Shown here piece by piece: positions 21,571 through 31,495 of a stretch of DNA of 32,649 bases. How positions within the stretch are numbered: the stretch's first letter is position 1; the number at the start of each line of letters is the position of its first letter. This DNA is from a virus: positions 1 to 32,649 of the IMG/VR virus record IMGVR_UViG_3300030389_002414; one strand, given 5' to 3'. The notes below the pieces were generated by a model that was given only the letters and a program-made list of their open reading frames with translations, was not told the DNA's origin and did not search any database. The position numbers were made by a program, and so were the translations under genes.

Positions 21571-21833
21571 TCTAAAGCCCCATTTATTTTCCCTTGCATT
21601 TTTGCAATTTCAACTTTTTGTTTTTCTGTCCAAATAGTGTTTATAGAGTTTTCAAAATCTCTTGCTTTTTGTTGCACATCTCTAATTTCTTCCATAGAAG
21701 GTTGTGGTCTATCGTCTTCCCATTTTGTAAACTTGCCATCTGCAATTTCCCACGTTGCACTAGGGCGTAACATTTCGATTGCACTGTCAATTCCTGTAAG
21801 TCTGTAAATTTTATCTTTTGGTTTTATTTCCAT
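21567..21833 (-). CDS. Small tail-region protein, XkdW-like
   Basis: An 88-aa protein with LRPSATWEIADGKFTKWEDD at about 22-41 and PSMEEIRDVQQKARDFENSI, then a helical C terminus. The LRPxAxW ... PTxEEI arrangement resembles XkdW-type small proteins found downstream of tail-fibre genes, some of which are thought to help fibre assembly. It sits between the glycine-rich tail protein and the oxygenase. Assignment is by pattern only. Confidence 0.6.
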   Translation of the reverse strand: MEIKPKDKIYRLTGIDSAIEMLRPSATWEIADGKFTKWEDDRPQPSMEEIRDVQQKARDFENSINTIWTEKQKVEIAKMQGKINGALD

Positions 21834-21841
21834 TAAGATTC

Positions 21842-22741
21842 CTACGGTAAAACATATTTAACAATAACAACGCCCTTGCCACCATTTCCGCCGTTATCAG
21901 AAGTAGGGACTCGTTTGCCGCCACCGCCACCTCCGCCGAGATTTTCAGTGCCAGCTGTAGCAAGTAAGGTTGGACTGCCTTTACCTCCATTACCGCCGCC
22001 TCCTGCGCCACCGGAGCCAATAGTACCTCCATCGCCGCATCCGCCACCACCACCGCCAGCGTAGACGACATCAACACCAGTAATTGAAGATGGAGTTCCG
22101 TCGCCACCATCTCCTCCAACACTTGGAGTAATACTACCATTACTGCCTGCGGTAGAAGCACCACCGCCACCGCCACCGCCACCATTTGAATTACCTCCGC
22201 CCCCAAAACCGCCATCTTTTCCTTGAACTAGTGAAGCAGGGGCGCCATTTCCACCGTCCGAACTAGCCGCAGGGGTATTACCATCACCAGAGTCACCATC
22301 TTCATTTGTTCCACTTCCTCCGCCACAACCGCCATTTCCCCCTAAATTAACGGCAGATGGGCCATTCCCAGAACCGCCGCCACCACCTCCGGCAGAGGTT
22401 ATTGTTGTTCCTACTCCGGTTGTGTCAAAGGTTGAAGAAGCTCCACCATTTCCTCTGTTTGTAGCACCAGAACCAGTTCCATTGCCGCCACCTCCAACGG
22501 TAATGCCGTATGAATTTCCTGCGACTACGGACAAATTTGTTCCCGTTCTAAATCCTCCTGCTCCGCCACCCCCACCATTGGCGTTACCTCCACCACCGCC
22601 TCCACCTACAACAAGGTAATCTATAGATGTAACACCTGCCGGACAAACAAACGTACCATTACCGTTGAAAACTTCTGTAGTAACAGTTCCACTTGTACCA
22701 ACCGTAAAATTAGAAAATAATAATTGATGTATTCCAACCAT
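21842..22741 (-). CDS. Glycine-rich tail fibre / adhesin-like protein
   Basis: A 299-aa protein. About residues 15-45 form a beta-like lead-in (VTTEVFNGNGTFVCPAGVTS) ending in DYLVVGGGGGGG. The remainder is repeated Gly-rich patches separated by SVVAGNSYGITVGGGG and similar turns, ending GGNGGKGVVIVKYVLP. This Gly-rich design is typical of marine phage tail tips and suggests a polyglycine-type sandwich used for surface binding. The DNA is a GCC/ACC-rich low-complexity stretch unlike the rest of the genome. Its start overlaps the upstream tail gene as TAATG. Confidence 0.8.
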   Translation of the reverse strand: MVGIHQLLFSNFTVGTSGTVTTEVFNGNGTFVCPAGVTSIDYLVVGGGGGGGNANGGGGGAGGFRTGTNLSVVAGNSYGITVGGGGNGTGSGATNRGNGGASSTFDTTGVGTTITSAGGGGGGSGNGPSAVNLGGNGGCGGGSGTNEDGDSGDGNTPAASSDGGNGAPASLVQGKDGGFGGGGNSNGGGGGGGGASTAGSNGSITPSVGGDGGDGTPSSITGVDVVYAGGGGGGCGDGGTIGSGGAGGGGNGGKGSPTLLATAGTENLGGGGGGGKRVPTSDNGGNGGKGVVIVKYVLP

Positions 22742-23673
22742 TACGAAACATTCCCTGTAAGTACAGCATACGACGCTGATAAAAATAAAATCGATGCAAC
22801 GCCATTTGCTCCAATAGTAGCGGTAGCAGTTGCACTCGCACCCTCTGCAACAAACATGTTAGTTATACCAGAACTAATCGTTGCGGTTGCTCCATTTGTA
22901 GAAATTATGGAAACAATATCTCCTGTACCAAAAGTAGTTGCAGGCACAGTAAAGTTTACGTTTGCGCTATTAAATACAACATGATTCCCTGCATCGCCAA
23001 CCGCTAAGGTGTAGGCATCGCTTTTAATAGAACCGGATAGGGGTATATCTCGCAAATTACCATCAACGTCTGATACAACCGTACCACTTGTTATTGCTCC
23101 TGCCGCACTTACACTTACTGCCGAATCGATTGTTTTATTAGTGAGTGTTTGCGCTGAATTTAAATCAACATCTCCCGTTGCTCCCTTGGCTCCAAATATC
23201 TGCCAGTTGCTTGGATTACTACTTGGTACGTTGTTTAGGTTAGACGCTGTTCTGGATAAATAACTATTGCTATCGCTTTCTAAAAATACGACATCGTTAA
23301 TGGCGTACGTGGTTGTAGCCGTATAGTTTCCTCTAGCAGTAAAACCAACCTCAGCGGGAGTTGAACTGTTTTCAAATCTACTTACCAAAGCAACTAACCC
23401 AGTTCCTGATGCCGAAGCATTTACTTTATCGCCTGCCGCCATATTTATAGGAGCATCAAACGCTTTTAACGTGGTATCAGATGTTACAGTCTGTGTTAAT
23501 AAACTAAGTTCGCTAGATGTGCCTGAGTCGAAAAAAGATAGCGTTACATCTAAATTACCGCCAGTAGGATTAGATATTAATAAACTATGAAGAGAAGCTT
23601 CTAATGTTGCAGGAACAGTCATCAACGTAGTAGATGCTGTACCAATTTCAATGGGTTGGCCGACTAATGCCAT
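22741..23673 (-). CDS. Tail fibre protein with carbohydrate-binding-like module
   Basis: A 310-aa beta-rich protein. Around residues 115-165 is YTATTTYAINDVVFLESDSN ... SNPSNWQIFGAKGATG, resembling a CBM5/12-type chitin-binding repeat joined to a collagen-like GATG turn. Then come AQTLTNKTIDSAV, a linker typical of fibres, and a Ser/Ala-rich C-terminal beta domain. It would form part of the receptor-binding apparatus. GGAGGATAATATC precedes the ATG. It follows the N-terminal fibre gene by 4 nt. Confidence 0.78.
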   Translation of the reverse strand: MALVGQPIEIGTASTTLMTVPATLEASLHSLLISNPTGGNLDVTLSFFDSGTSSELSLLTQTVTSDTTLKAFDAPINMAAGDKVNASASGTGLVALVSRFENSSTPAEVGFTARGNYTATTTYAINDVVFLESDSNSYLSRTASNLNNVPSSNPSNWQIFGAKGATGDVDLNSAQTLTNKTIDSAVSVSAAGAITSGTVVSDVDGNLRDIPLSGSIKSDAYTLAVGDAGNHVVFNSANVNFTVPATTFGTGDIVSIISTNGATATISSGITNMFVAEGASATATATIGANGVASILFLSASYAVLTGNVS

Positions 23674-23677
23674 GATA

Positions 23678-25162
23678 TTATCCTCCGAAAACTAAAGCCA
23701 TTGCCACGGCCTGTGTTGTTGATTCGCCTTTCGGCTCGAATGTATTTGATGCGAGAGTTGTAATATTTGCTGTTGTAAGTGTTACTGCTCCGGTTTGCGC
23801 CGCTCCACCTTGTATGCTAAAAGATGTTACTGCGGTTCCCACATCAAATGCCGCATCATTAAACGCACTACCAGAAAACACTTTTAATTTATTCTGCGTA
23901 GTGTTGAAGTAAAGAGTTCCGTCTGTAAGCGCATCCCCATCTAAATCTGTACTAGGGTCGCTTGCCGCTGTTCCTAAATAGATGTCTTGGAAGCTATCCA
24001 GATGTGCTTCTGCCGCTGATGCCGAGTTTGCCGCATTGCTTGCTTGCGTTGTTGCCACCGTTTGAGACGATGCCGCCGCAAGAGCAGATAATTCAGCAGA
24101 TTGCGCTGATAATAATGCCGCCGCCTGACTACTTGCCGCTGACGTTGCACTTCCTAATATATCATCCACATAGGCTTTACTTGTAGCGTGGCTTGATGCT
24201 GTTGGGGTTTCGTTTATACCAGTTATACGATTACCGCCCATAGCGATATCGCCACCCATTGTACCGCCTGTAAGGCTCAATTTAAGGGCATCTTGTGTTT
24301 CCATTTGCCCTTTGTTAATTGCTCCTGAAGTTGTAGAAGCTGACCCGATATTTAATATTGTATTGCCACCCATGTGCAACGTGCCTGTCATAGAGCCACC
24401 CGTTAAAGTGAGCTTTGTGGCAAGAACACTTGTCATTGTGTTTGCGAAATCGGCATCATCATTTAATGCGTCTGCTAATTCTCCTAAAGTATTTAATAAC
24501 GCAGGAGCAGAACTTACTAAAGCACTTATTTCAGAATCAACATAGGATTTGCTTGCGGCATCACTAGCATTAACTGGTGTAGACAGTCCCGTAATTGTAG
24601 CAGTTGTCGCCGCATCCATATTAAGACTGCCGTTGATAACCATGTTTGTAAATGTAGATGTACCTGCCCCTGCTGTTACATTACCAGTTAAATCACCGCT
24701 ATAGCTACCATGAAAACTTCCGAACACATTCCCTGCGCTAATCGTTGTACCTACAATTGAGTCGGCAGACACTGGCCCGTTAATTTTAGTGGTTGCAGTG
24801 ATGATGCTAAATGTTCCTGTGGTTGCTGATGATGCGCCAATAACTACATTATCTAAACTACCACCGCTTACAGTTAATAAAGAAGTTGTTAAAGCACTTG
24901 GGCTAAACTCACCCGTTGAGGTAAATTGTCCATCAACACTTAAACCAGATGTTAATTCAGCAGAAGCATTAACAGTTAGTTTTCCACCTAATGTTAAAGT
25001 ATCGGCACTTGACCCACTTTGGAAGTCTTTCAAGTGCGCCATCAACTCTCTAATACTATTATTGACCAGAGAAGGTGCCATTCCTTCTGCTAAGTTAATT
25101 CCGTCAATATCTGTGTTAGAGGAGGCGGTTGCGTTGTATTCTGATATTTTTGTCTTTGCCAC
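23678..25162 (-). CDS. Tail fibre protein (virion-proximal)
   Basis: A 494-aa fibre. The N terminus EYNATASSNTDIDGINLAEG followed by MAPSLVNNSIRELMAHLKDF is the well-known podovirus fibre anchor motif (AEGMAPSxVN). The body has repeated ALKLSLTGGTMGGDIAMGGN and TSKAYVDD units of trimeric fibre shafts, an Ala/Ser-rich coiled coil (about 345-385), and DGTLYFNTTQNKLKVFSGSA near the end. It is expected to attach to the tail hub and carry distal adhesins encoded next. The start is GTG, with AAAGGA upstream. Confidence 0.88.
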   Translation of the reverse strand: MAKTKISEYNATASSNTDIDGINLAEGMAPSLVNNSIRELMAHLKDFQSGSSADTLTLGGKLTVNASAELTSGLSVDGQFTSTGEFSPSALTTSLLTVSGGSLDNVVIGASSATTGTFSIITATTKINGPVSADSIVGTTISAGNVFGSFHGSYSGDLTGNVTAGAGTSTFTNMVINGSLNMDAATTATITGLSTPVNASDAASKSYVDSEISALVSSAPALLNTLGELADALNDDADFANTMTSVLATKLTLTGGSMTGTLHMGGNTILNIGSASTTSGAINKGQMETQDALKLSLTGGTMGGDIAMGGNRITGINETPTASSHATSKAYVDDILGSATSAASSQAAALLSAQSAELSALAAASSQTVATTQASNAANSASAAEAHLDSFQDIYLGTAASDPSTDLDGDALTDGTLYFNTTQNKLKVFSGSAFNDAAFDVGTAVTSFSIQGGAAQTGAVTLTTANITTLASNTFEPKGESTTQAVAMALVFGG

Positions 25163-25175
25163 AGTTTATCCTTTA

Positions 25176-27236
25176 TTACAAGTCGCTTGTTTGTAAATAT
25201 TGATTAAATAATTGAGCAAGCAAAGCAACCATTCTTGGTTCATTTGGCGTTAATGCTACAATTTCTTTAATCTTAATATGTGCTTCGGGGTCGATTATCA
25301 TTTTTGCAAGATTCTCCGCTTGATCTCCAAATAGTACTGAATCTATTATTTCTCCAATAACCCTTACAGGTTGGTCTAGTCTTATTTTTTCTGTCGCTTT
25401 TGTTGCAGGCCCAGTTTCTATGCTTTTTACTTCTGGTTGTAAAAATGCGGTTGGCGAACCTCCTTTTGCAACTGACCCGGCAATGCTCAAAATATCTGCA
25501 AGTTCAGATAAAGTGTTGTATTCTTCTGGTTCTAACAACTCTTTTAAACTAGCATTAACATTTGGGTTTTTAATTGTTTTGTTTGCAAATTGTCGCCCTA
25601 TATCTATTCTTTCGCCTTCAATTAATTCTGTCTGCTTGTCTTGCAAACCTCTTAAAGTTTTTTCTAATACCGATTTTTTAACTTCTTGAAATAGTTGTGG
25701 GTTTGCGGATTTTAAATAAGGCTTAACCCTTTTAACGTAAGTTGGCTGACCTAGAGAAACTTTTTCAACAATTCTATCTAAATTTGCGGCACCTGTTTTT
25801 AATATGCCGTCAAATAACTCCGTAACATCTGAAATTGGTTCTGAAAGCTCCGAGTATCGCAATTGAGCCGCATCATATTTTCCATCAGGAGAAGCCATAG
25901 ACAAACTATCATTTAAAGAATTTTTTATATCAACAATCATTCTGTTCATATTTGCTTTTAATCCTTTATTAGCATCTTCTAAAAACAGAAAATCTATTTC
26001 ATCTTTTGCTCCGGTTAATGTTTCAAAGTCATTTTGCAAAACTTTTTCTACCTTTTCTTCTCCTTCTTGATTTTTTGTTCTTTTTGTTTTTTCAAAAAAC
26101 CCTTTTATTCTAAGTAAAGCGTTTCTTTTTCTTCCACCCTCCACTTCTTTTTCTATAAGACCATCTATCAAATCAACAACTGGTTTTACATCAACGGGGT
26201 CAGCGGTTCTAGCCGCATCTCTATACATATCTTTTGATATATCTCTTCTTTGATTAACTAAATTATCAACGATTGCTTTAGCCTGTGTCTTAACAGCACC
26301 ACCAACATCTCCTATATCTGCCCTTCTTGTTTCGCCCAAAGATTCTAAAAAGGTTTTTATTGCAGGAATTGTCCCTGTACCTTTTCTTGGGTCATCATCC
26401 GGAAACTCCCCTGTTTGCCTTGCCTTATATGCTCGCTCCATCAAGTCAGCAGACTCCCCGGCTCTTCCTAACGCTTGTTGTCTGCGTTTCATGCTTGCTA
26501 ATTGTGTAGTTTCGCCGCCAAACAGAGGTACTTTATACTTCTGTGATAGATTAAGTCTTTCTAACAATTTATTTGTGTCTAAATTTTCAATATCTTTTGC
26601 TTTAAAGATATTTCGCACAGCTACTTCTCCCGCCGGAATTAACTGGGTAATTGCATCTAACCCGCCTGCTGTTAATGCCCTGCTAGTATCTGGTTTAAAT
26701 TCTTGTCCTAGAATGTAATCTTCTGCTGATTGTCTAGCAATATTTGATAAGGCTCCCGCTTTACCAGTTAATGCCATAGACCCCGCCGCTCCAAACGGGC
26801 CTGTCATAACAGCAGGAGCAGTCATGGTTCCAGTTATAGTTTGTGGTGCTGAAAACAGAATATCTGGCAACGCTCTTGCTGTCCTAGCTGTTCCAGTTTT
26901 ACCTAACTCAAAATCGGGTAATACTTTAAACAAATCACCTACAATATTGTCCTTTGTAACATTTCTTCTAACAACTGGCTCACCTTCTCGCATAAAAACT
27001 TTTTCACCTGTTACTTTACTTAGGTATTCTAATAATTTACTTTCATCATCAAAAACACCTGCTCGTAAGTTAACACCCACATCTTTTATTTCATCTCCTT
27101 TTAAGACTTTTTGTTTAGCTTGTTGAGAAGATGTAAGTTTTGGGTCTTTTGTAAAAACAAGTTCGCCATTTATTACATTTGCTTCTTTGCGTAAAATTAA
27201 GTCTAAATGCTCTGGGTTGTTTTCATCAAATCTCAT
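25176..27236 (-). CDS. Putative internal virion / DNA-ejection protein
   Basis: A 686-aa, mostly helical, charged protein. Residues about 125-165 are Gly/Ala/Met-rich (TMTAPAVMTGPFGAAGSMAL) and could insert in membranes. The remainder is long helices with Lys/Glu patterning. It has no enzymatic motif I can see. Placement between the ejection-type proteins and the fibres, plus size and composition, fit the ejection proteins of P22 and T7-like phages. The start overlaps the upstream stop as ATGA. Function is inferred from context. Confidence 0.6.
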   Translation of the reverse strand: MRFDENNPEHLDLILRKEANVINGELVFTKDPKLTSSQQAKQKVLKGDEIKDVGVNLRAGVFDDESKLLEYLSKVTGEKVFMREGEPVVRRNVTKDNIVGDLFKVLPDFELGKTGTARTARALPDILFSAPQTITGTMTAPAVMTGPFGAAGSMALTGKAGALSNIARQSAEDYILGQEFKPDTSRALTAGGLDAITQLIPAGEVAVRNIFKAKDIENLDTNKLLERLNLSQKYKVPLFGGETTQLASMKRRQQALGRAGESADLMERAYKARQTGEFPDDDPRKGTGTIPAIKTFLESLGETRRADIGDVGGAVKTQAKAIVDNLVNQRRDISKDMYRDAARTADPVDVKPVVDLIDGLIEKEVEGGRKRNALLRIKGFFEKTKRTKNQEGEEKVEKVLQNDFETLTGAKDEIDFLFLEDANKGLKANMNRMIVDIKNSLNDSLSMASPDGKYDAAQLRYSELSEPISDVTELFDGILKTGAANLDRIVEKVSLGQPTYVKRVKPYLKSANPQLFQEVKKSVLEKTLRGLQDKQTELIEGERIDIGRQFANKTIKNPNVNASLKELLEPEEYNTLSELADILSIAGSVAKGGSPTAFLQPEVKSIETGPATKATEKIRLDQPVRVIGEIIDSVLFGDQAENLAKMIIDPEAHIKIKEIVALTPNEPRMVALLAQLFNQYLQTSDL

Positions 27237-28528
27237 TGAAATATGCCTTTCACAGAACCATCCTTATTTTTCAACCTATTTCTTTTAAAATACAAATATT
27301 CGTCAAATATATCATCAGGGATAGAACGTCTAAAACGCTGTTTCGATAATTCGTACAATTTTTTGGCGGCCTGTATGTTTTCTGCCCCTCTCTGAATTCC
27401 TGAATAATCGCTATCCATTATTTCTACTTCTCTTTCAAATAATTCAGCAAATTGCACTTTTTTAATGTTTACCAAAACTTTTAACAAGGCTTCTCTATCC
27501 ATATCAAACGGGTTCGCTGTTGTTGCTGTTGCTAACATCTGTCTTTCAGGGTCAGTAATCGAACCTTGTCCCTTTAATTTTTTTGCACTAGCTAATGCCT
27601 GACTTGCGATTTGATTGAAAAACACTTTTGTTGCCGCTGATTTGTCTTTGTTTGATTTATTATAAAACTCTGGGGTAAGCAAATCTCCCATTTCAAAAAA
27701 CTTGCCCAAAGAATTTAACCCCTCTATAAAATCTGTTGCAAACATTTGTATACCGCCCGTTGTGGTCATAAAAATTTGGTCATTATTTACAGCGGACAAC
27801 ATATCGTTTGTTGTGTCTAATGTTTGCGTAATACCACTTACAGCGGCAAAACCATCTTGTAGTTGGTTTTTAGCCTTAATTGCCTGTTCCAATAATGGTA
27901 AATTTTCCTTACCAATATTTACTAATGGATTTTTTGCAAGTTTTAATTTAGATACATCTCTGGGTTGACCTGTGCTAACATCTACTATCTTACCGCCTAC
28001 CACACCTACCGGAACAGTATTACCTTGTTCATCAACCATAAAATTAATATTAGATGGCTTACCTAATTGAGCCATCAAACCTCCAACTCCTAACAAGTTA
28101 GCGAATTGCTGTTGTTTTAGTTTTTGGTTCATTAGATTTTGAGCCATCAGGTTTTGATACCCGCCACCTAGCGCCTCACCAATCGAACCGCCTTTGGTGG
28201 GCTGTAACAAACCGATAGCCATTGCGGTTGATGGGTTCATCATAAATTGATTTATGTTGCCTAATATGCCTTGTTTTTGCGGCTGTTGGCCCATAACGCT
28301 TCCCATTTGCATATCTTGAGTTTTGACGGGTGCTATATTTGAACTTGGGGTAATGCCATAACTAGGGGTTATGTTTTCGACGTTACCTACTAAATTTGCT
28401 CGTGGGTTAGGTTGCGAACGTGCGGGTGTTGGTAACCCTAATAAATTTCCACCTTGACTTCCACCCGTGCCAAATGACTGATTCATTTGTAACAGATTTA
28501 ATAAATCATTAAAATTAAATGATGACAT
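27233..28528 (-). CDS. Putative ejection-associated virion protein
   Basis: A 431-aa protein. The first 130 residues are low in charge and rich in Asn, Gln, Gly and Met (disordered). The rest is helical, with FFNQIASQALASAKKLKGQG, SITDPERQMLATATTANP and a basic C terminus (YFKRNRLKNKDGSVKGIFQ). The SITDxER-xxL block is recurrent in large phage virion proteins that I associate with genome delivery. It lies between the glycine-zipper protein and the 686-aa protein. No domain name can be given with confidence. Confidence 0.6.
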   Translation of the reverse strand: MSSFNFNDLLNLLQMNQSFGTGGSQGGNLLGLPTPARSQPNPRANLVGNVENITPSYGITPSSNIAPVKTQDMQMGSVMGQQPQKQGILGNINQFMMNPSTAMAIGLLQPTKGGSIGEALGGGYQNLMAQNLMNQKLKQQQFANLLGVGGLMAQLGKPSNINFMVDEQGNTVPVGVVGGKIVDVSTGQPRDVSKLKLAKNPLVNIGKENLPLLEQAIKAKNQLQDGFAAVSGITQTLDTTNDMLSAVNNDQIFMTTTGGIQMFATDFIEGLNSLGKFFEMGDLLTPEFYNKSNKDKSAATKVFFNQIASQALASAKKLKGQGSITDPERQMLATATTANPFDMDREALLKVLVNIKKVQFAELFEREVEIMDSDYSGIQRGAENIQAAKKLYELSKQRFRRSIPDDIFDEYLYFKRNRLKNKDGSVKGIFQ

Positions 28529-28537
28529 AATTTTTCC

Positions 28538-29368
28538 TTAACTAAATAACCCGCCCAAAGCCGCTCCTGCAATAGCACCATATGGGCCTCCCAATTGCGC
28601 CCCTAACATAGCCCCACCTGCCGCTCCTGCAATCGGATTAGTATAAGGGGCGGGTGTCGTAGCTACTTGTCCCATAGGTGCGCCGTATGCGGCGGCTAGG
28701 AATGGTTGTAGTTTTGCTTGTGGTAAATTTTGTGCAAAGTTAAATCTGTCTATAGCGTCTTTCAATGCAAGTTGTTGATAACCTTCTGAAACTTGTCCTA
28801 GTTGTAACATTCTATCTATATCTGCGTAATCTTGTGCCGCCATAAAAGGTGCTAATTGTGTTTGGGCAAGCTGATTTTGTCTTTCTCTTGCATAATTATC
28901 AAAGGCAAGTTGACCTGCTGTGTCTGTCAAAGCACTAGCAAACTGACTCGTTGCCCGGTCTTGTAAATCTGCCATCGCCCCCGAACCATAACGCCCTGCC
29001 ATAGATGCTTGTGAGTTAATCTGGTTCATAGCATCAAAATACTTTTGTTGAGCCGCGTCAGCCGCCGTGTTAAACCTTGCACTAAAGTAAGGGTTGTCGG
29101 CTGTTAAATAATCGCCTGATATAGTATCAAACACCTGTTGTTGTGCCGCAGGTATTAATGGGCTACCCATTGCGGCTCTATTTTGTGCCGCTGTTAATCC
29201 TGCTTGCGTTTGTTCGCTTGGACCTACAAATGTGTCGTCCGGGAAAAACTGTGGCGTATCTTGCGTTTGATAAATGTTTTTAGCTTCTTGTAACCCGTAT
29301 TCAACAAAAGGTTCTTGTGTAGGGTTTAATTCGGTAACAGTCCGTTGTACTCCACCGCCTCCGCTCAT
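28538..29368 (-). CDS. Putative ejection protein with C-terminal glycine zipper
   Basis: A 276-aa protein. The centre has a helical block (FNTAADAAQQKYFDAMNQIN, SQASMAGRYGSGAMADLQDR) typical of marine podovirus virion proteins. The C-terminal about 35 residues (NPIAGAAGGAMLGAQLGGPY ... GAALGGLFS) form a glycine-zipper able to insert in membranes. Such proteins help form the DNA conduit through the host envelope. AAGGAG lies 5 nt before the ATG, which overlaps the previous stop. Confidence 0.7.
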   Translation of the reverse strand: MSGGGGVQRTVTELNPTQEPFVEYGLQEAKNIYQTQDTPQFFPDDTFVGPSEQTQAGLTAAQNRAAMGSPLIPAAQQQVFDTISGDYLTADNPYFSARFNTAADAAQQKYFDAMNQINSQASMAGRYGSGAMADLQDRATSQFASALTDTAGQLAFDNYARERQNQLAQTQLAPFMAAQDYADIDRMLQLGQVSEGYQQLALKDAIDRFNFAQNLPQAKLQPFLAAAYGAPMGQVATTPAPYTNPIAGAAGGAMLGAQLGGPYGAIAGAALGGLFS

Positions 29369-29766
29369 AATAACTCCTTAATATATTTTCTGGGTTTAAA
29401 TCCAAAGCGCGTTGCTTTGCGACTCCAACCTTTCCTCCACGATTCAAAAGAAATTTTGTTACATTTCATTTTTTGCGCGACTTCCTCTATCATGTGCCAT
29501 TTAACATAATCATCTATTTTTGGGTCACAATACCCCGCCCACAGATGAAATGTTTGTTCCTTTTGTATTTGACCAACAATAAATCCAATTGGTTTATCAA
29601 CATTGAAAGCAATCCAGAGCGTTGAATGTCCATTCAGGATGTCCGCAAAGATTTCCTCTGGAATCCATTGCTCCGGACTCTTTCGTAAAACCAACTCTAA
29701 CTTAGGTCGTAAATATTCCCAATACAACTTTAACTCTGCGGGTGGTATGTATTTTTTGCTTATCAC
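29365..29766 (-). CDS. GNAT-like protein of the tail module
   Basis: A 133-aa protein with WIPEEIFADILNGHSTLWIA, then VDKPIGFIVGQIQKEQTFHL, MIEEVAQKMKCNKISFESWR and ATRFGFKPRKYIKELL. The order resembles an acetyltransferase (GNAT) fold, including GFKPR near the end, but the R/QxxGxG/A acetyl-CoA loop is not evident. T7 gp13, a small virion-morphogenesis protein, is a known GNAT-like precedent. It may be structural rather than enzymatic. The start is GTG, overlapping the previous stop as GTGA. Confidence 0.65.
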   Translation of the reverse strand: MISKKYIPPAELKLYWEYLRPKLELVLRKSPEQWIPEEIFADILNGHSTLWIAFNVDKPIGFIVGQIQKEQTFHLWAGYCDPKIDDYVKWHMIEEVAQKMKCNKISFESWRKGWSRKATRFGFKPRKYIKELL

Positions 29767-30077
29767 CCGATGACTAAATAACTAAATGTTGCGCTTGCCG
29801 CTGTGTTTGCGCTATGCGATATTGTTGCAGAACCATTTACTTTTTCTGAAATAAACATATCATTCATAAATGTCGCCGATGCTGTGTTAGTAGGCATAAA
29901 CAAAACAACGCTATCTGTGCTTATTCTTACATCTGGCAAACTTGTTGCCGTTGCGCTACCTGCCGCTAAGTTTATCGTGCCTGTTGCGTTTATTTTACCA
30001 CCCATAGCATTATTGACAACCTCGGATATTTGTCTTGCGGTTCCCCCTGCATACGGTAAAACACGATATTGGCTCAA
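29763..30077 (-). CDS. Small beta-rich tail or decoration protein
   Basis: A 104-aa protein starting MSQYRVLPYAGGTARQISEV, then VNNAMGGKINATGTINLAAG, STDSVVLFMPTNTASATF and SATISHSANTAASATFSYLV. I recognise this as a recurrent beta-rich podovirus family next to the nozzle gene, with no firm function (a tail-knob or decoration role is plausible). The start is TTG; AAGGGG lies 7 nt upstream and it overlaps the previous stop as TTGA, which supports it. Confidence 0.68.
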   Translation of the reverse strand: MSQYRVLPYAGGTARQISEVVNNAMGGKINATGTINLAAGSATATSLPDVRISTDSVVLFMPTNTASATFMNDMFISEKVNGSATISHSANTAASATFSYLVIG

Positions 30078-31495
30078 CGCATTCCCCTTGCTTTAATATC
30101 TAAATCCACTCCAACAGCGGCCGTATAGTTGCCACTCGGAGACACTTTTACACGATGGTATCTGCCGTGACTACGCAAAGAACATCTATTCTCACTATCC
30201 GCACTAGCAACTGCACCAAAAGAAACTTCGCTGTCTAATCTCGCTCTGCTTGCAATAGAAACATTTGCTGTACCAGAATCAACTTGTGGTTTTGCTAAAG
30301 TGATAATAGAATTTTGACCCACAAGGTCGCCAGTTATAATTTCTGCTCCTGTAGTTGCGCCTGAAAAGGCTACAATTTTTCTATCCTCTACCCCTGCAAG
30401 CAATGTGTTATCAGCAACCCAGAATCTATCATCTAAACTAATTCCTAAGTCATCTAAACTTGCAGAATAATTATCTAACGATTCAAGCGTAATACCTTCC
30501 GTTTCAACACTTGCGATAAAATCTGCTGTGGTTTCACCTCTTGACCATCTTTGAATTTGCCAATTGTAAATTAATATTGATTGAATCGAACTATTGTTTG
30601 TGTAAAGCCAAAAAATACATCTTCTCACCGGGTCAACAGCTACACTCATATTATTTAATAATGCCAACTCGGCATCATTAAAAAAGAAACGATCTATTTT
30701 CTCAGCACCGATTGGCTGTACTTGTGTCCCATCACAAAAATAAAATCCATCATCAGATAAAAAGAATGAAAGGTTTCCGTATTGGGCTATAGATTTAGGC
30801 TCCAAACAACCTAAACCCCTACTAATCGTATCAAACTGAAAGTAAAACGGCGCTCCTGAATAAGTCATGCGAGATATACCACGTTGCAAAAAGATAAGTC
30901 CAAATTCACCCCCGGTTATGCCAACAATATTACCGCCATCGGGAATTATTTGAAAATCTGATTGACTCGTTGGCCCGCTTGACCAGTCGGTTTCATCGTT
31001 TATATCTGACCATAAAACTTTATTTGGTTCTTCATTTGTTCTGCCACAAACAACAAAATCTCTAACAACACTTACAAAATGCGCTGTAGGTGCGGCACTT
31101 GCTAAATCTGCAAAGTTACTACTTGTTCCTATCGTGTAAGCCTGTACAATCTCTTCTCCGTTTGCGGCTAGTACAACCTTACCAAACTGTGCAGTAGACC
31201 ATCTACCGCTTTCTCCTGCGCTGTAATCACCCGCTTGGCTGATATTTGTTAAGTTCAAATTACTAGAACTATATTCAAACAACTTTGTGCTAGAAGAGGC
31301 GAAAACCTTTGTTGTATCGCCAAATCTACCAGAAAAAACACCGTTTAAATTTTCACTAGCATCATTACTAATAGCTGATATGCTAGGCAAAGGCCCATAA
31401 CCAATTTGCTGTGGTATAACATTTTTTGCTTCAACTAACGCACCTGCTACTGGTGGTTGATCGGGAAGCCATTCGCCGAAAGTTACTTTTTCCAT
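30074..31495 (-). CDS. Tail nozzle / packaged-DNA stabilisation protein (P22 gp10-like)
   Basis: A 473-aa beta-propeller-like protein with FGEWLPDQPPVAGALVEAKN near the N terminus, GRWSTAQFGKVVLAANGEEI, FVVCGRTNEEPNKVLWSDIN, GFYFCDGTQVQPIGAEKIDR and YNWQIQRWSRGETTADFIAS. These are characteristic of P22 gp10-like stabilisation proteins and of related nozzle proteins. It plugs or extends the tail below the adaptor after packaging. The start overlaps the adaptor stop as TAATG. Confidence 0.9.
   Translation of the reverse strand: MEKVTFGEWLPDQPPVAGALVEAKNVIPQQIGYGPLPSISAISNDASENLNGVFSGRFGDTTKVFASSSTKLFEYSSSNLNLTNISQAGDYSAGESGRWSTAQFGKVVLAANGEEIVQAYTIGTSSNFADLASAAPTAHFVSVVRDFVVCGRTNEEPNKVLWSDINDETDWSSGPTSQSDFQIIPDGGNIVGITGGEFGLIFLQRGISRMTYSGAPFYFQFDTISRGLGCLEPKSIAQYGNLSFFLSDDGFYFCDGTQVQPIGAEKIDRFFFNDAELALLNNMSVAVDPVRRCIFWLYTNNSSIQSILIYNWQIQRWSRGETTADFIASVETEGITLESLDNYSASLDDLGISLDDRFWVADNTLLAGVEDRKIVAFSGATTGAEIITGDLVGQNSIITLAKPQVDSGTANVSIASRARLDSEVSFGAVASADSENRCSLRSHGRYHRVKVSPSGNYTAAVGVDLDIKARGMR

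Noticed and set aside
21811-22215. Hydrophobic 134-aa minus-strand ORF inside the glycine-rich gene
   Set aside because: Alternate frame of low-complexity GCC/ACC repeats, fully inside a better-supported gene.
21876-22619. Proline-rich plus-strand ORFs opposite the glycine-rich gene
   Set aside because: They are the antisense shadow of the GGC/GGT repeats and have no ribosome site.
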